The position numbers and the translations under genes were made by a program. The notes under the pieces were generated by a model that searched no databases, was not told the origin of the DNA, and saw nothing but the letters and a program-made list of their open reading frames with translations. This document shows, one piece after another, positions 1-7,202 of a stretch of 7,202 bases of DNA; the stretch's first letter is position 1, and each line of letters opens with the position of its first letter. The stretch comes from Dokdonella_A sp035263065. Its GTDB lineage: Bacteria > Pseudomonadota > Gammaproteobacteria > Xanthomonadales > Rhodanobacteraceae. The DNA lies in the NCBI GenBank assembly GCA_035263065.1, contig DATFRS010000084.1:1-7202 (forward strand). Reading direction: 5' to 3'.

Positions 1-630
1 GTAGCCGCCGCCGCCGCCGAAGCCGCCGCGACCGCCGTTCGCGCCGAACGTGCCCGCTGCACCGCCGCCGCCGCCGAAGCCGCCGTCGCCGCCGTTGCCC
101 GGCGTGCCCGAATTCGGATCGGCATCGGTGCCCGAGGCGCCGCCGAAGCCGCCGCCGCCGCCACCACCGGAATTGACGCCGCCGCCACCACCGCCGCCGT
201 TCGCGGCGCCGGCATCGCCTTCGATCGTGCCGTCGCCGGCGCCGTTGCCGCCGCCGCCGCTGATGCCGAAGATGCCGCTCGTGCCGACCTCGGGCGGGTT
301 GCCGTTGCTGTCGCCGCCATTGCCGGTATAGCCGCCGCCGCCGGCACCGCCGGCATCCTGCGTATCGGTCGAGTTCGCGAGGCCGCCATGTCCGAACACG
401 CCGCCGCCGGAAACCTTGCCCAGCCCGTAGAGGCCGCCGCCGCCGCCGTTGCCCCCGAAACCGCCAAGGCCGCCGCCGCCGCCGATTTCGCCGCCGCCGC
501 CGTTGCCGCCGATCGCCTGGTTCGCTTCGAACGCGACGTCCTGCAGCGTCACGTCGGCCGAGCCCGCGATGAAGAGCGCGCCGCCGGCGCCCATGCCGCC
601 GCCGCCTTCGCCGCTGCCGCCGCCGCCCAT
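1..630. repeat. GGC/GCC triplet-rich low-complexity tract inside the glycine-rich gene
   Basis: Plus-strand GCC triplets (Gly codons GGC on the minus strand) dominate this stretch, often five to seven in a row, for example at 4-18, 64-75 and around 150-170. The reading frame is kept throughout. The repeats are imperfect: Phe, Asn, Asp, Ala and Ser codons interrupt them, so this looks like an expanded glycine-rich protein segment rather than a satellite array. On the plus strand the same bases give long spurious Pro-rich and Ala-rich open frames. Confidence 0.75.
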
Positions 631-1041
631 CGCGTTGCCGTGCGCGAGGGTCAGGTTCTGGATGCGGACCTGGAGCCGCGCGCCGAGCGCGCTGTCGGGG
701 AACGCCGTTGCGATCGACGTGCGCGTGTCCTCATCGACGCCGATGAAGAGGAGCCGGTAGAGATCGGCGCCGTTGAGCGTGTGGCCCTGACCGTCGATCT
801 CGGTGTTGCAGAGGACGAGCGGCAGCGGTCCGGCGAGCGTGATGTCGCCGGTCAGCGTGATCGTGTGCATGTTCGCGCGCGAATCGGCGGCGTTCGCCGC
901 GTTGATCGCGTCGACGAGGCTCGGGTAGTCCGAGGCGGTGAAACTGTCCGCACGCGCCGGTGGCGGCGCGAGGAACGCCGCAAGCGCGGCGGCGAGCGGA
1001 GCGAGGCGGAGCAGGGTCGGGCGCGAAGCGATCGGGTGCAT
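1..1041 (-). CDS. Glycine-rich secreted beta-helix-like protein, 3' end beyond window
   Basis: The 347 visible codons contain no stop, so the C-terminus lies off the left edge. The start is the ATG at 1041-1039, with an AGGA Shine-Dalgarno at 1051-1048 and 6-nt spacing. Residues 1-31 form a Sec signal peptide: an arginine-containing N-region, a Leu/Ala-rich core at about 10-25, and a probable cut after Ala-Arg-Ala at 31. Residues 32-135 resemble the first turns of secreted right-handed beta-helix proteins (polymorphic outer membrane protein or choice-of-anchor type): SLVDAINAAN at 41-50, then alternating beta strands around IDGQGHTLNG (82-91), and later LFIAGSADVTLQDVAFEANQA (156-176 or so). 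From about residue 138 more than half of residues are Gly, in GGGG, GFGG and GGNGG runs broken by Asn, Asp and Ser. The likely role is a surface or secreted structural protein or adhesin. No catalytic motif is visible, and any anchor or autotransporter domain would be outside the window. Family assignment is by pattern only; that the gene is real is fairly sure. Confidence 0.8.
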   Translation of the reverse strand, partial: MHPIASRPTLLRLAPLAAALAAFLAPPPARADSFTASDYPSLVDAINAANAADSRANMHTITLTGDITLAGPLPLVLCNTEIDGQGHTLNGADLYRLLFIGVDEDTRTSIATAFPDSALGARLQVRIQNLTLAHGNAMGGGGSGEGGGGMGAGGALFIAGSADVTLQDVAFEANQAIGGNGGGGEIGGGGGLGGFGGNGGGGGLYGLGKVSGGGVFGHGGLANSTDTQDAGGAGGGGYTGNGGDSNGNPPEVGTSGIFGISGGGGNGAGDGTIEGDAGAANGGGGGGGVNSGGGGGGGFGGASGTDADPNSGTPGNGGDGGFGGGGGAAGTFGANGGRGGFGGGGGY

Positions 1042-1047
1042 GAACGG

Positions 1048-1051
1048 TCCT
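1048..1051 (-). promoter_or_regulatory. Shine-Dalgarno of the glycine-rich protein gene
   Basis: The minus strand reads AGGA six bases before the ATG at 1041. An in-frame TTG lies about 30 bases further upstream with no intervening stop, but the ATG has the better ribosome site and gives a standard signal-peptide length. The 100-bp gap to the upstream regulator gene (1042-1141) shows no convincing sigma-70 promoter and no terminator with a T-run. It does hold two small dyads, GAAGCGCTTC at 1127-1136 and a CCGCG/CGCGG stem at 1082-1098. Read-through from the regulator is therefore possible. Confidence 0.6.
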
Positions 1052-1141
1052 GAGCGGATGGAATGCGGCTCAACCGTAGCGCCGCGACCGTTGCGCGGCT
1101 TCAAGGAACGATCACGGTGCGATCAAGAAGCGCTTCGCGCC

Positions 1142-3469
1142 TCAGTGAATCGTCGCTGCCGGCGCGATCGCGACGCGCCGCGCCGGCGCCTCGGCCGCAG
1201 AGGCCTCGGCCGCGAGCGTCGCGTTCCAGCGCTCGCCGGCGAGCGCATGGGCCCGCTCGTAAAGCGCGCCGGCTCGTGCGCGTTCGCCGCCGGCCGACAT
1301 GACGCGCGCGGTCAGCAGCGTGATCGCGAAATCATCGGCGGCGTACGGCTCGACCAGGGCGACCAGCGTGCGCGCGCGCTCGTTCTCGCCGCGAGTCAAC
1401 GCCCGCGTCGCGTCAGCGACCGCGACGTCGCGCAGGTCGCGCGGCGAGCCCGTGGTGCGCGCGGCGGCGAGCGCATCGCGCCAGGCGGTCTCGGCTTCGG
1501 GATCGTGTGTGCTCGATCGCCACTCGGCGAGCGCGAGCGAGACGTCGGCGCGCGCCGAAGGGCCTGATTCGCCTGCGCGCTTCGCGGCCGCCGCCGCGGC
1601 TTCCGCGTCGCCGCTGACGAGCGCGGCACGGAGCGCGAGCGCGTCGGCCACGGCCGGCCGGTGCTCCAGGACGCCGAGCTCGCGCGACGCGGCGTCCGCA
1701 TCGCCCGTAGCGAGGCGCACGCGCGCGAACTCGATCCGCACGTCCTCGAGAGCGTCCTTGACGCCGCTCGACGCGACCGAACCCGCAAGCGTGTCGAGCT
1801 CGGCCTTGGCGGCGGCGAGCGCGCCCGTCTCGGCGAGCGCATCGGCGTAGTGCACGGCCGCGTAGCGGCGCATCGACGGATAGTCCAGCGCGCCGACGCG
1901 CGCGAGCACGATGCGCCAGGTGTCGAGTGCTTCGTGATGGCGCAACAGCTCCTGCTCGGCGATCGCGACGTTCATGCGTGCGCCGAGCTCGACTTCGGTA
2001 GCGCCGAGTGCGGCGGCCGCGCTCGAGGCATCGCGATAGCGCGCGATCGCATCGTCCAGGCGGCCGCGCCGGCCGGCGACGGAGCCGAGATCGTCGTAGA
2101 GGTGCGCGAGCAGCAACCGGTCGCCGCCGGCTTCGAGCTCGAGCCGTGCGCGAAGATAGCTCGCTTCGGCATCGTCGAAGGCGCCCTCGGCGGCCTCGGC
2201 GTTGCCGAGTCCTCGCCATGCGCGGCCGGCTTCGGTGCGATCGCCGCCGCTCGCGGCGATGGCGCAACGGAAATCGGCGTCGGCCGTTTGCGGCGCGCCG
2301 AGCACGAGTTCGGCGTAGCCGCGCGTCGACCACGCCGGCGCAAGCCAGGGCGGCGAGGCGTTGCCCGCGCGCGCGATCAACGCATCGAGCGCGGCGACCG
2401 CTTCGCCGGCGCGGCCCACGCGATTCATCGCGCGCGCGCGGAGCAGCACGATCTCCGGCGCCGTGCGTATCGTTTCCGCGGCGCTTTCGGAAAGCGCGAG
2501 CGCGCGCTCGGCGTGACCTTCGAGAATCGCCGACTGCATGCGCGCGGCCATCGCGACGACTTCGGGCACTGCGCCCGATTCGCCGTGCTCGTCCGGCGCG
2601 AGCGCCGAGCGGATCTGCTGCGCGAGCGCGGCGGCGCCGGCAACTGCGTCGCTCGATTCGGTGCCGAGCGATTGGCGCGAGCCGTCGGCGGCCGACACCG
2701 TCGCGTCGAGCAGCCAGCGCTCGTTGTCGTGGCGGGCATCGATCGTCACGACCGTGGCGGCGCCCGTCGCGGTACGAAGGCGCTCGATGTCCGTCGATGT
2801 ACCGGCGGCGACGGCGAGCGACGTCTCGTTCGGGACGACCGCGCGGCCGGGCAGCGTGCGCAACGCGTCGGCGCTCATCGCCATCAGGCCGAGGCGCATC
2901 CAGCCGTCCTCGGCGACGGCGCTGTGGACGTCGGCCGGCGCGACGAGGATCAGGCCCGGCACGACCTTCGCCGCCGCGTCGTGCGCCGGAGGTTCTATCG
3001 TGTTCTTGCGCCCCGTCCACGCACCGACCGCGACGACGAAAAGCGCCGCGCCGATCGCGATGGGTCGCCAGCGAGGACGACGACGCCTCGGCGGTTGGCT
3101 CGCGGCCACGACGGCATCGCCGACCGCGACGGCGGGCTGCGGCGAGCGGTCGGCCTCGTCGCCTTCCTCGGTCGCGGCGACCCACTGGTAGCCGAAACGC
3201 GCGACGGTACGAATCGTCCGCTGCGCGCTGCCGTCGTCGCCGAAGAGTCGCCGCGCCTTGAGGATCGCCTGCGCCAGCGTCGCGTCGCTGCCGTCGACGC
3301 GGCCCCAGACCGCGGCAATCAGCTCGTCGCGCCCGACGGCGCGCTGGCGTTGCGCGAGAAGGTAGGCGACGAGGTCGAACACGCGCGGCTCGACGGCGAT
3401 CTCGCGGCCGCATTGCGTCAGGCGGCGCGTGCGCGGATCGAGCGCGTAGTCGTCGAATCGGTAAGACAT
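1142..3469 (-). CDS. Membrane-tethered winged-helix (OmpR/CadC-type) regulator with TPR-rich periplasmic region
   Basis: The protein is 775 aa from the ATG at 3469. Residues 3-98 are an OmpR/PhoB-type winged-helix DNA-binding domain: it opens YRFDDYALDPRTRRLT, has the recognition region around DATLAQAILKARRLFGDD, and ends with the wing TIRTVARFGYQWVA. There is no receiver domain, so this is a one-component regulator. A basic stretch PPRRRRPRWRP precedes a single membrane segment at about 136-152, predicting N-in topology as in ToxR/CadC. Residues ~170-290 look like an alpha/beta domain, perhaps TolB-N-like. From ~303 to the end, Ala-rich helical pairs of TPR type (for example GLGNAEAAEGAFDDAEASYLRA) would face the periplasm and probably bind a protein partner. 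Two upstream in-frame ATGs (3562, 3502) give an unlikely extension before the winged helix, and the predicted promoter lies over them. No good Shine-Dalgarno is seen. The signal and targets are unknown. Confidence 0.87.
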   Translation of the reverse strand: MSYRFDDYALDPRTRRLTQCGREIAVEPRVFDLVAYLLAQRQRAVGRDELIAAVWGRVDGSDATLAQAILKARRLFGDDGSAQRTIRTVARFGYQWVAATEEGDEADRSPQPAVAVGDAVVAASQPPRRRRPRWRPIAIGAALFVVAVGAWTGRKNTIEPPAHDAAAKVVPGLILVAPADVHSAVAEDGWMRLGLMAMSADALRTLPGRAVVPNETSLAVAAGTSTDIERLRTATGAATVVTIDARHDNERWLLDATVSAADGSRQSLGTESSDAVAGAAALAQQIRSALAPDEHGESGAVPEVVAMAARMQSAILEGHAERALALSESAAETIRTAPEIVLLRARAMNRVGRAGEAVAALDALIARAGNASPPWLAPAWSTRGYAELVLGAPQTADADFRCAIAASGGDRTEAGRAWRGLGNAEAAEGAFDDAEASYLRARLELEAGGDRLLLAHLYDDLGSVAGRRGRLDDAIARYRDASSAAAALGATEVELGARMNVAIAEQELLRHHEALDTWRIVLARVGALDYPSMRRYAAVHYADALAETGALAAAKAELDTLAGSVASSGVKDALEDVRIEFARVRLATGDADAASRELGVLEHRPAVADALALRAALVSGDAEAAAAAAKRAGESGPSARADVSLALAEWRSSTHDPEAETAWRDALAAARTTGSPRDLRDVAVADATRALTRGENERARTLVALVEPYAADDFAITLLTARVMSAGGERARAGALYERAHALAGERWNATLAAEASAAEAPARRVAIAPAATIH

Positions 3470-3499
3470 CGGAACGGCGAGCGAAAAAAGCAGGGCGGG

Positions 3500-3529
3500 C
3501 ATATGCGCAGCCGCCGCCGCGCGGGTCAA
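3500..3529 (-). promoter_or_regulatory. Candidate sigma-70 promoter for the winged-helix regulator
   Basis: On the minus strand a TTGACC -35 box (3529-3524, five of six matching consensus) is followed after 18 bp by a weak -10, CATATG (3505-3500, three of six). Transcription would begin near 3493 and leave a leader of about 24 nt before the ATG at 3469. That agrees with the start chosen from the domain boundary, since the alternative ATGs would lie in or upstream of the promoter. The poor -10 suggests dependence on an activator; this is inference. Confidence 0.42.
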
Positions 3530-3542
3530 GTGCCTGAGGCAC
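3530..3542. promoter_or_regulatory. Perfect 13-bp dyad between divergent genes, possible operator
   Basis: The sequence is GTGCCTGAGGCAC: six bases, one central base, and the exact inverted repeat. It abuts the regulator's TTGACC box. It would be centred near -43 from the predicted minus-strand start, an activator-like position, and near -27 from the predicted plus-strand start, a repressor-like position. The half-site AGGCAC recurs in direct orientation at 3573-3578, over the ABC-F ribosome site. The sequence is seen; the operator role is inference. OmpR-type winged helices usually bind direct repeats, so the binder could be another protein. Confidence 0.42.
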
Positions 3543-3550
3543 CGGTCAGC

Positions 3551-3556
3551 TACAAT
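3551..3556 (+). promoter_or_regulatory. Candidate -10 box for the ABC-F gene
   Basis: TACAAT matches five of six -10 consensus bases and lies 26 bp before the ATG at 3583, leaving a leader of about 20 nt. No good -35 box sits 16-18 bp upstream; that position is occupied by the 13-bp dyad. A weak AAGG ribosome site at 3572-3575 is spaced 7 nt from the ATG. Confidence 0.5.
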
Positions 3557-3582
3557 TCGCACCCCGCACGCAAGGCACTCCC

Positions 3583-5325
<1,743 letters not shown>

Positions 5326-5334
5326 CCAGCCTCG

Positions 5335-5850
5335 CTACTTCGGCAGATTCGAACGAATCAGGTCTGCGGTTTCGGCCAGTTGCCTCGCAGAAACCCGAAC
5401 TCGCTCCCGACGCCGCGCGTCTGCGCTGGGGTCGTGCGATGTACCCCTTTGGCGTCCGGCGCCATCGAATGTCGCGAGTTGCGGCGGGCCTATGCCCCAA
5501 TCGCTCCCCTTCTGCCGGGGCACGACATGGAAATGGAAGTGCGGTGTTTCCTGTCCGCTGAAGACCCCGTTGTTTTGAAACGTAAGTATCCCGAGCGGTT
5601 TGAAAGTCTCGACGAGCGCCCCTGCGACTCTCTTGGCCGAGACCATGATCTCGGCGCATTCGTGGCGGGACAGCTCAAGCAGCGTCGCGACGTGCCGACG
5701 CGTGATGACGCAACATTGGCCCACCTCGAACTGCCACGGGTTGATCACGGTGAGCGTGTGTTCGCTTTCATCGATGATCGCCCACCGTTCTTCGCGACCT
5801 GCCATGCCTTCACAAAGGTCGCACGGATCTCTCAAGGGAAGCTCGATCAA
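5335..5850 (-). CDS. HIT-family (histidine triad) nucleotide hydrolase/transferase, probable TTG start
   Basis: The protein is 171 aa. The defining histidine triad is HFHFHVV, with His104, 106 and 108, preceded by QNNGVFSGQETP as usual for the family. His106 would be the catalytic nucleophile acting on a nucleoside phosphate ester or phosphoramidate. An N-terminal CDLC (Cys10, Cys13) and His53 in ITRRHV resemble the zinc site of many bacterial HIT proteins and of GalT. Because CDLC precedes the first ATG (codon 16), the start must be upstream. TTG at 5850 has a GGAG Shine-Dalgarno (5861-5858) at 7 nt, whereas the in-frame GTG at 5856 would be only 1 nt from it. The stop is TAG at 5335-5337. 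The gene lies 23 bp after the SulP stop and converges with the ABC-F gene. Hand-counted GC is about 61% over 5341-5880, clearly below its neighbours, hinting at a different origin. The substrate cannot be told. Confidence 0.85.
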   Translation of the reverse strand: MIELPLRDPCDLCEGMAGREERWAIIDESEHTLTVINPWQFEVGQCCVITRRHVATLLELSRHECAEIMVSAKRVAGALVETFKPLGILTFQNNGVFSGQETPHFHFHVVPRQKGSDWGIGPPQLATFDGAGRQRGTSHDPSADARRRERVRVSARQLAETADLIRSNLPK

Positions 5851-5857
5851 TTGCACT

Positions 5858-5861
5858 CTCC
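5858..5861 (-). promoter_or_regulatory. Shine-Dalgarno deciding the HIT start codon
   Basis: GGAG on the minus strand lies in the 23-bp gap between the SulP stop codon (5876-5874) and the HIT gene. Seven bases separate it from TTG at 5850, a standard distance; only one base separates it from the in-frame GTG at 5856. The close coupling fits translation of the second gene of an operon. Confidence 0.55.
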
Positions 5862-5873
5862 GATTCAGCAGCG

Positions 5874-7202
5874 CTATGGCTGGCGATCCTGCCAGTCGCT
5901 CCACTCGACGTCGTACGCGGCGAGATACGCGTGCACGGATTCGCCGAGCGTCGCGAAGAACGTGTCCTCGCCGATGCGCTCGAAGAGGCCGAAGCGCTTC
6001 AGCTTGTCCTTGACCGGGTCCTTCATCTCGGCGAAGCAGAACTCGATGCCGTCGGCGCGGACTTCGTCGATGAGCTCGCGCAGCACGTCGGCCGCCGTCA
6101 CGTCGACGCTCGTGACCGGCTCGGCCGACACGACGAGGCGTTGCACCTTCGTCGGCGAGCTCGCGATCGCGTCGAGCACGCGACGGTGGAACAGCTCCGC
6201 GTTCGCGAAGAACAGCGGCGCGTCCCAGCGGAACAGCACGAGGCCCGGGATGCGGCGCGCATCCGGATAACGCGTGATGTCGTGGTAGCCGCGCACCTGG
6301 TCGACGCGGCCGAGCACGGCCGAGTGCGGGCGCCAGCCGTCCCAGAGGAATTCGATCACGGCGATCACGATCGCGATCGCGATGCCCTGCACGGCGCCGA
6401 ACACGGCGACGCCGGCGAAGCAGACGATCGAGAGCCAGAATTCCCACTGCTGGATGCGGTAGATGCGGCGCAGGTCGGCGAACTCGAAGAGGCCGATCGC
6501 CGCGGCGATCACGACGGCGGCGAGCGCCGTCTGCGGGAGATAGCGCAGCAGGTTCGGCGCCACCAGCAGCAGCGCCGCGATCGCGAGCGCGCCGACGACG
6601 CCGGTGAGCTGCGTCTTCGCGCCGGCGGCTTCGGCGACCGGCGTGCGCGACGAGCTGCTGCTGATCGGAAAGCCCTGGAAGAAACCGGCGGCGAGATTCG
6701 CCGCGCCGAGGCCGACCATCTCCTGATTCGGATCGACCGGCATGCGCAAGCGCGCCGCGTAGATGCGCGAGAGCACGCTCGTGTCCGCGAACGAAACGAG
6801 CGCGACGGCGACGCCGCCCAGGATGACCGGCGTCCAGTCGGCGGCGTGGATCATCGGTACGCTCGGCAGCGGCAGGCCTTGCGGCAGCGGGCCGAGCACG
6901 GCGACGCCGGTCCTGTCGAGATCGAGCAGCGCGACGACGAGCGTCGCCGCGACGACCGCAATGAGGATGCCCGGCACGCGCGGCCAGCGCTTCAGCACGA
7001 GGATCAGCGCGAGTGTGGCGCCGCCGATCGCGAGCGCGGCGAGGTTCGTGCCGCCGTCGAAGATCTTCCCGACGATGCCCCACGCCTGACGCAGCGGGCC
7101 GGGCTCGCTGACCTTGAAGCCGAGCAGCTTCGGGATCTGGCTCAGCAGCACCGTCAGCGCGATGCCGTTCATGTAGCCGTAGCGGATCGGCTTGGACAGG
7201 AG
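5874..7202 (-). CDS. SulP/SLC26-family inorganic anion transporter with STAS domain, 5' end beyond window
   Basis: The 442 visible codons are open to the right edge, so the N-terminal part (probably 100-150 residues with the first membrane helices) is missing. The family moves sulfate, bicarbonate or other anions across the inner membrane. The visible part begins just before YMNGIALTVLLSQIPKL, a conserved SulP stretch. Hydrophobic segments follow near residues 54-71, 78-95, 126-141, 199-215, 226-241 and 256-285. The core region GFPISSSSSRTPVAEAAGAK (177-196) holds the Ser-rich SulP motif. Residues ~317-435 are the cytoplasmic STAS domain, opening at IPGLVLFRWDAPLFFANAE and including VVSAEPVTSVDVTAADVLREL and a final helix region ending VEWSDWQDRQP. 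The stop is TAG at 5876-5874. Probably co-transcribed with the HIT gene downstream; its promoter is outside the window. The specific anion (sulfate or bicarbonate) cannot be assigned. Confidence 0.9.
   Translation of the reverse strand, partial: LLSKPIRYGYMNGIALTVLLSQIPKLLGFKVSEPGPLRQAWGIVGKIFDGGTNLAALAIGGATLALILVLKRWPRVPGILIAVVAATLVVALLDLDRTGVAVLGPLPQGLPLPSVPMIHAADWTPVILGGVAVALVSFADTSVLSRIYAARLRMPVDPNQEMVGLGAANLAAGFFQGFPISSSSSRTPVAEAAGAKTQLTGVVGALAIAALLLVAPNLLRYLPQTALAAVVIAAAIGLFEFADLRRIYRIQQWEFWLSIVCFAGVAVFGAVQGIAIAIVIAVIEFLWDGWRPHSAVLGRVDQVRGYHDITRYPDARRIPGLVLFRWDAPLFFANAELFHRRVLDAIASSPTKVQRLVVSAEPVTSVDVTAADVLRELIDEVRADGIEFCFAEMKDPVKDKLKRFGLFERIGEDTFFATLGESVHAYLAAYDVEWSDWQDRQP

Noticed and set aside
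1..330. Short GCC-rich repetition considered as a CRISPR array or satellite
   Set aside because: There is no fixed repeat unit or unique spacers. The triplets keep a reading frame and encode a glycine-rich protein segment.
388..1053. Plus-strand open frame of 221 codons over the glycine-rich gene
   Set aside because: Ala and Arg low complexity arising from the GCC repeats. The opposite strand has a ribosome site, signal peptide and beta-helix pattern.
5380..6270. Plus-strand open frame of 296 codons across the HIT and SulP genes
   Set aside because: It crosses two well-supported genes on the opposite strand and shows no domain or ribosome site.
5851..7083. Upstream extension of the HIT frame to a 582-residue protein
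   Set aside because: The extra residues are an Arg-rich shadow of the SulP gene in another frame. The HIT protein begins near CDLC with its own ribosome site.

Overview
The window is high-GC bacterial chromosome. By hand count most coding stretches are about 65-70% G+C, and one gene is near 61%. The gene set suggests a gammaproteobacterium, perhaps Lysobacterales/Rhodanobacteraceae-like. It holds a YheS-type ABC-F translation factor, a membrane-tethered OmpR-type winged-helix regulator with a TPR-rich C-terminal part, and a glycine-rich beta-helix secreted protein. The taxonomic call is inference and only moderately sure.

Layout. On the minus strand, 1-1041 is the 5' part of a gene for a Sec-exported, extremely glycine-rich, beta-helix-like surface or secreted protein; it runs off the left edge. 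Upstream of it on the same strand, after a 100-bp gap, is a complete one-component regulator (1142-3469). It has a cytoplasmic winged helix, one membrane segment, and a long periplasmic part with TPR-like helices. A 113-bp divergent promoter region (3470-3582) holds a perfect 13-bp dyad, and beyond it the plus-strand ABC-F gene (3583-5325) is complete. It converges, 9 bp apart, on a minus-strand pair: a HIT-family hydrolase (5335-5850, probable TTG start) and, 23 bp upstream, the C-terminal three quarters or so of a SulP/SLC26 anion transporter with a STAS domain (5874 to the right edge). A minus-strand terminator-like hairpin plus T7 lies in the convergent gap and overlaps the last codons of the ABC-F gene.

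How the parts fit. The ABC-F protein is a housekeeping ribosome-associated factor. The regulator looks like a ToxR/CadC-style membrane sensor, and its nearest candidate targets are itself, the divergent ABC-F promoter and the secreted glycine-rich protein downstream. The SulP and HIT genes look co-transcribed, but the HIT gene has a clearly lower GC content, so the pairing may be recent or accidental.

I do not see a new defence system, mobile element, CRISPR array, tRNA or rRNA. The most notable items are the dyad with a repeated half-site between the divergent genes, the lineage-specific insertion and shortened tail of the YheS-like protein, and the regulator / glycine-rich secreted protein pair.
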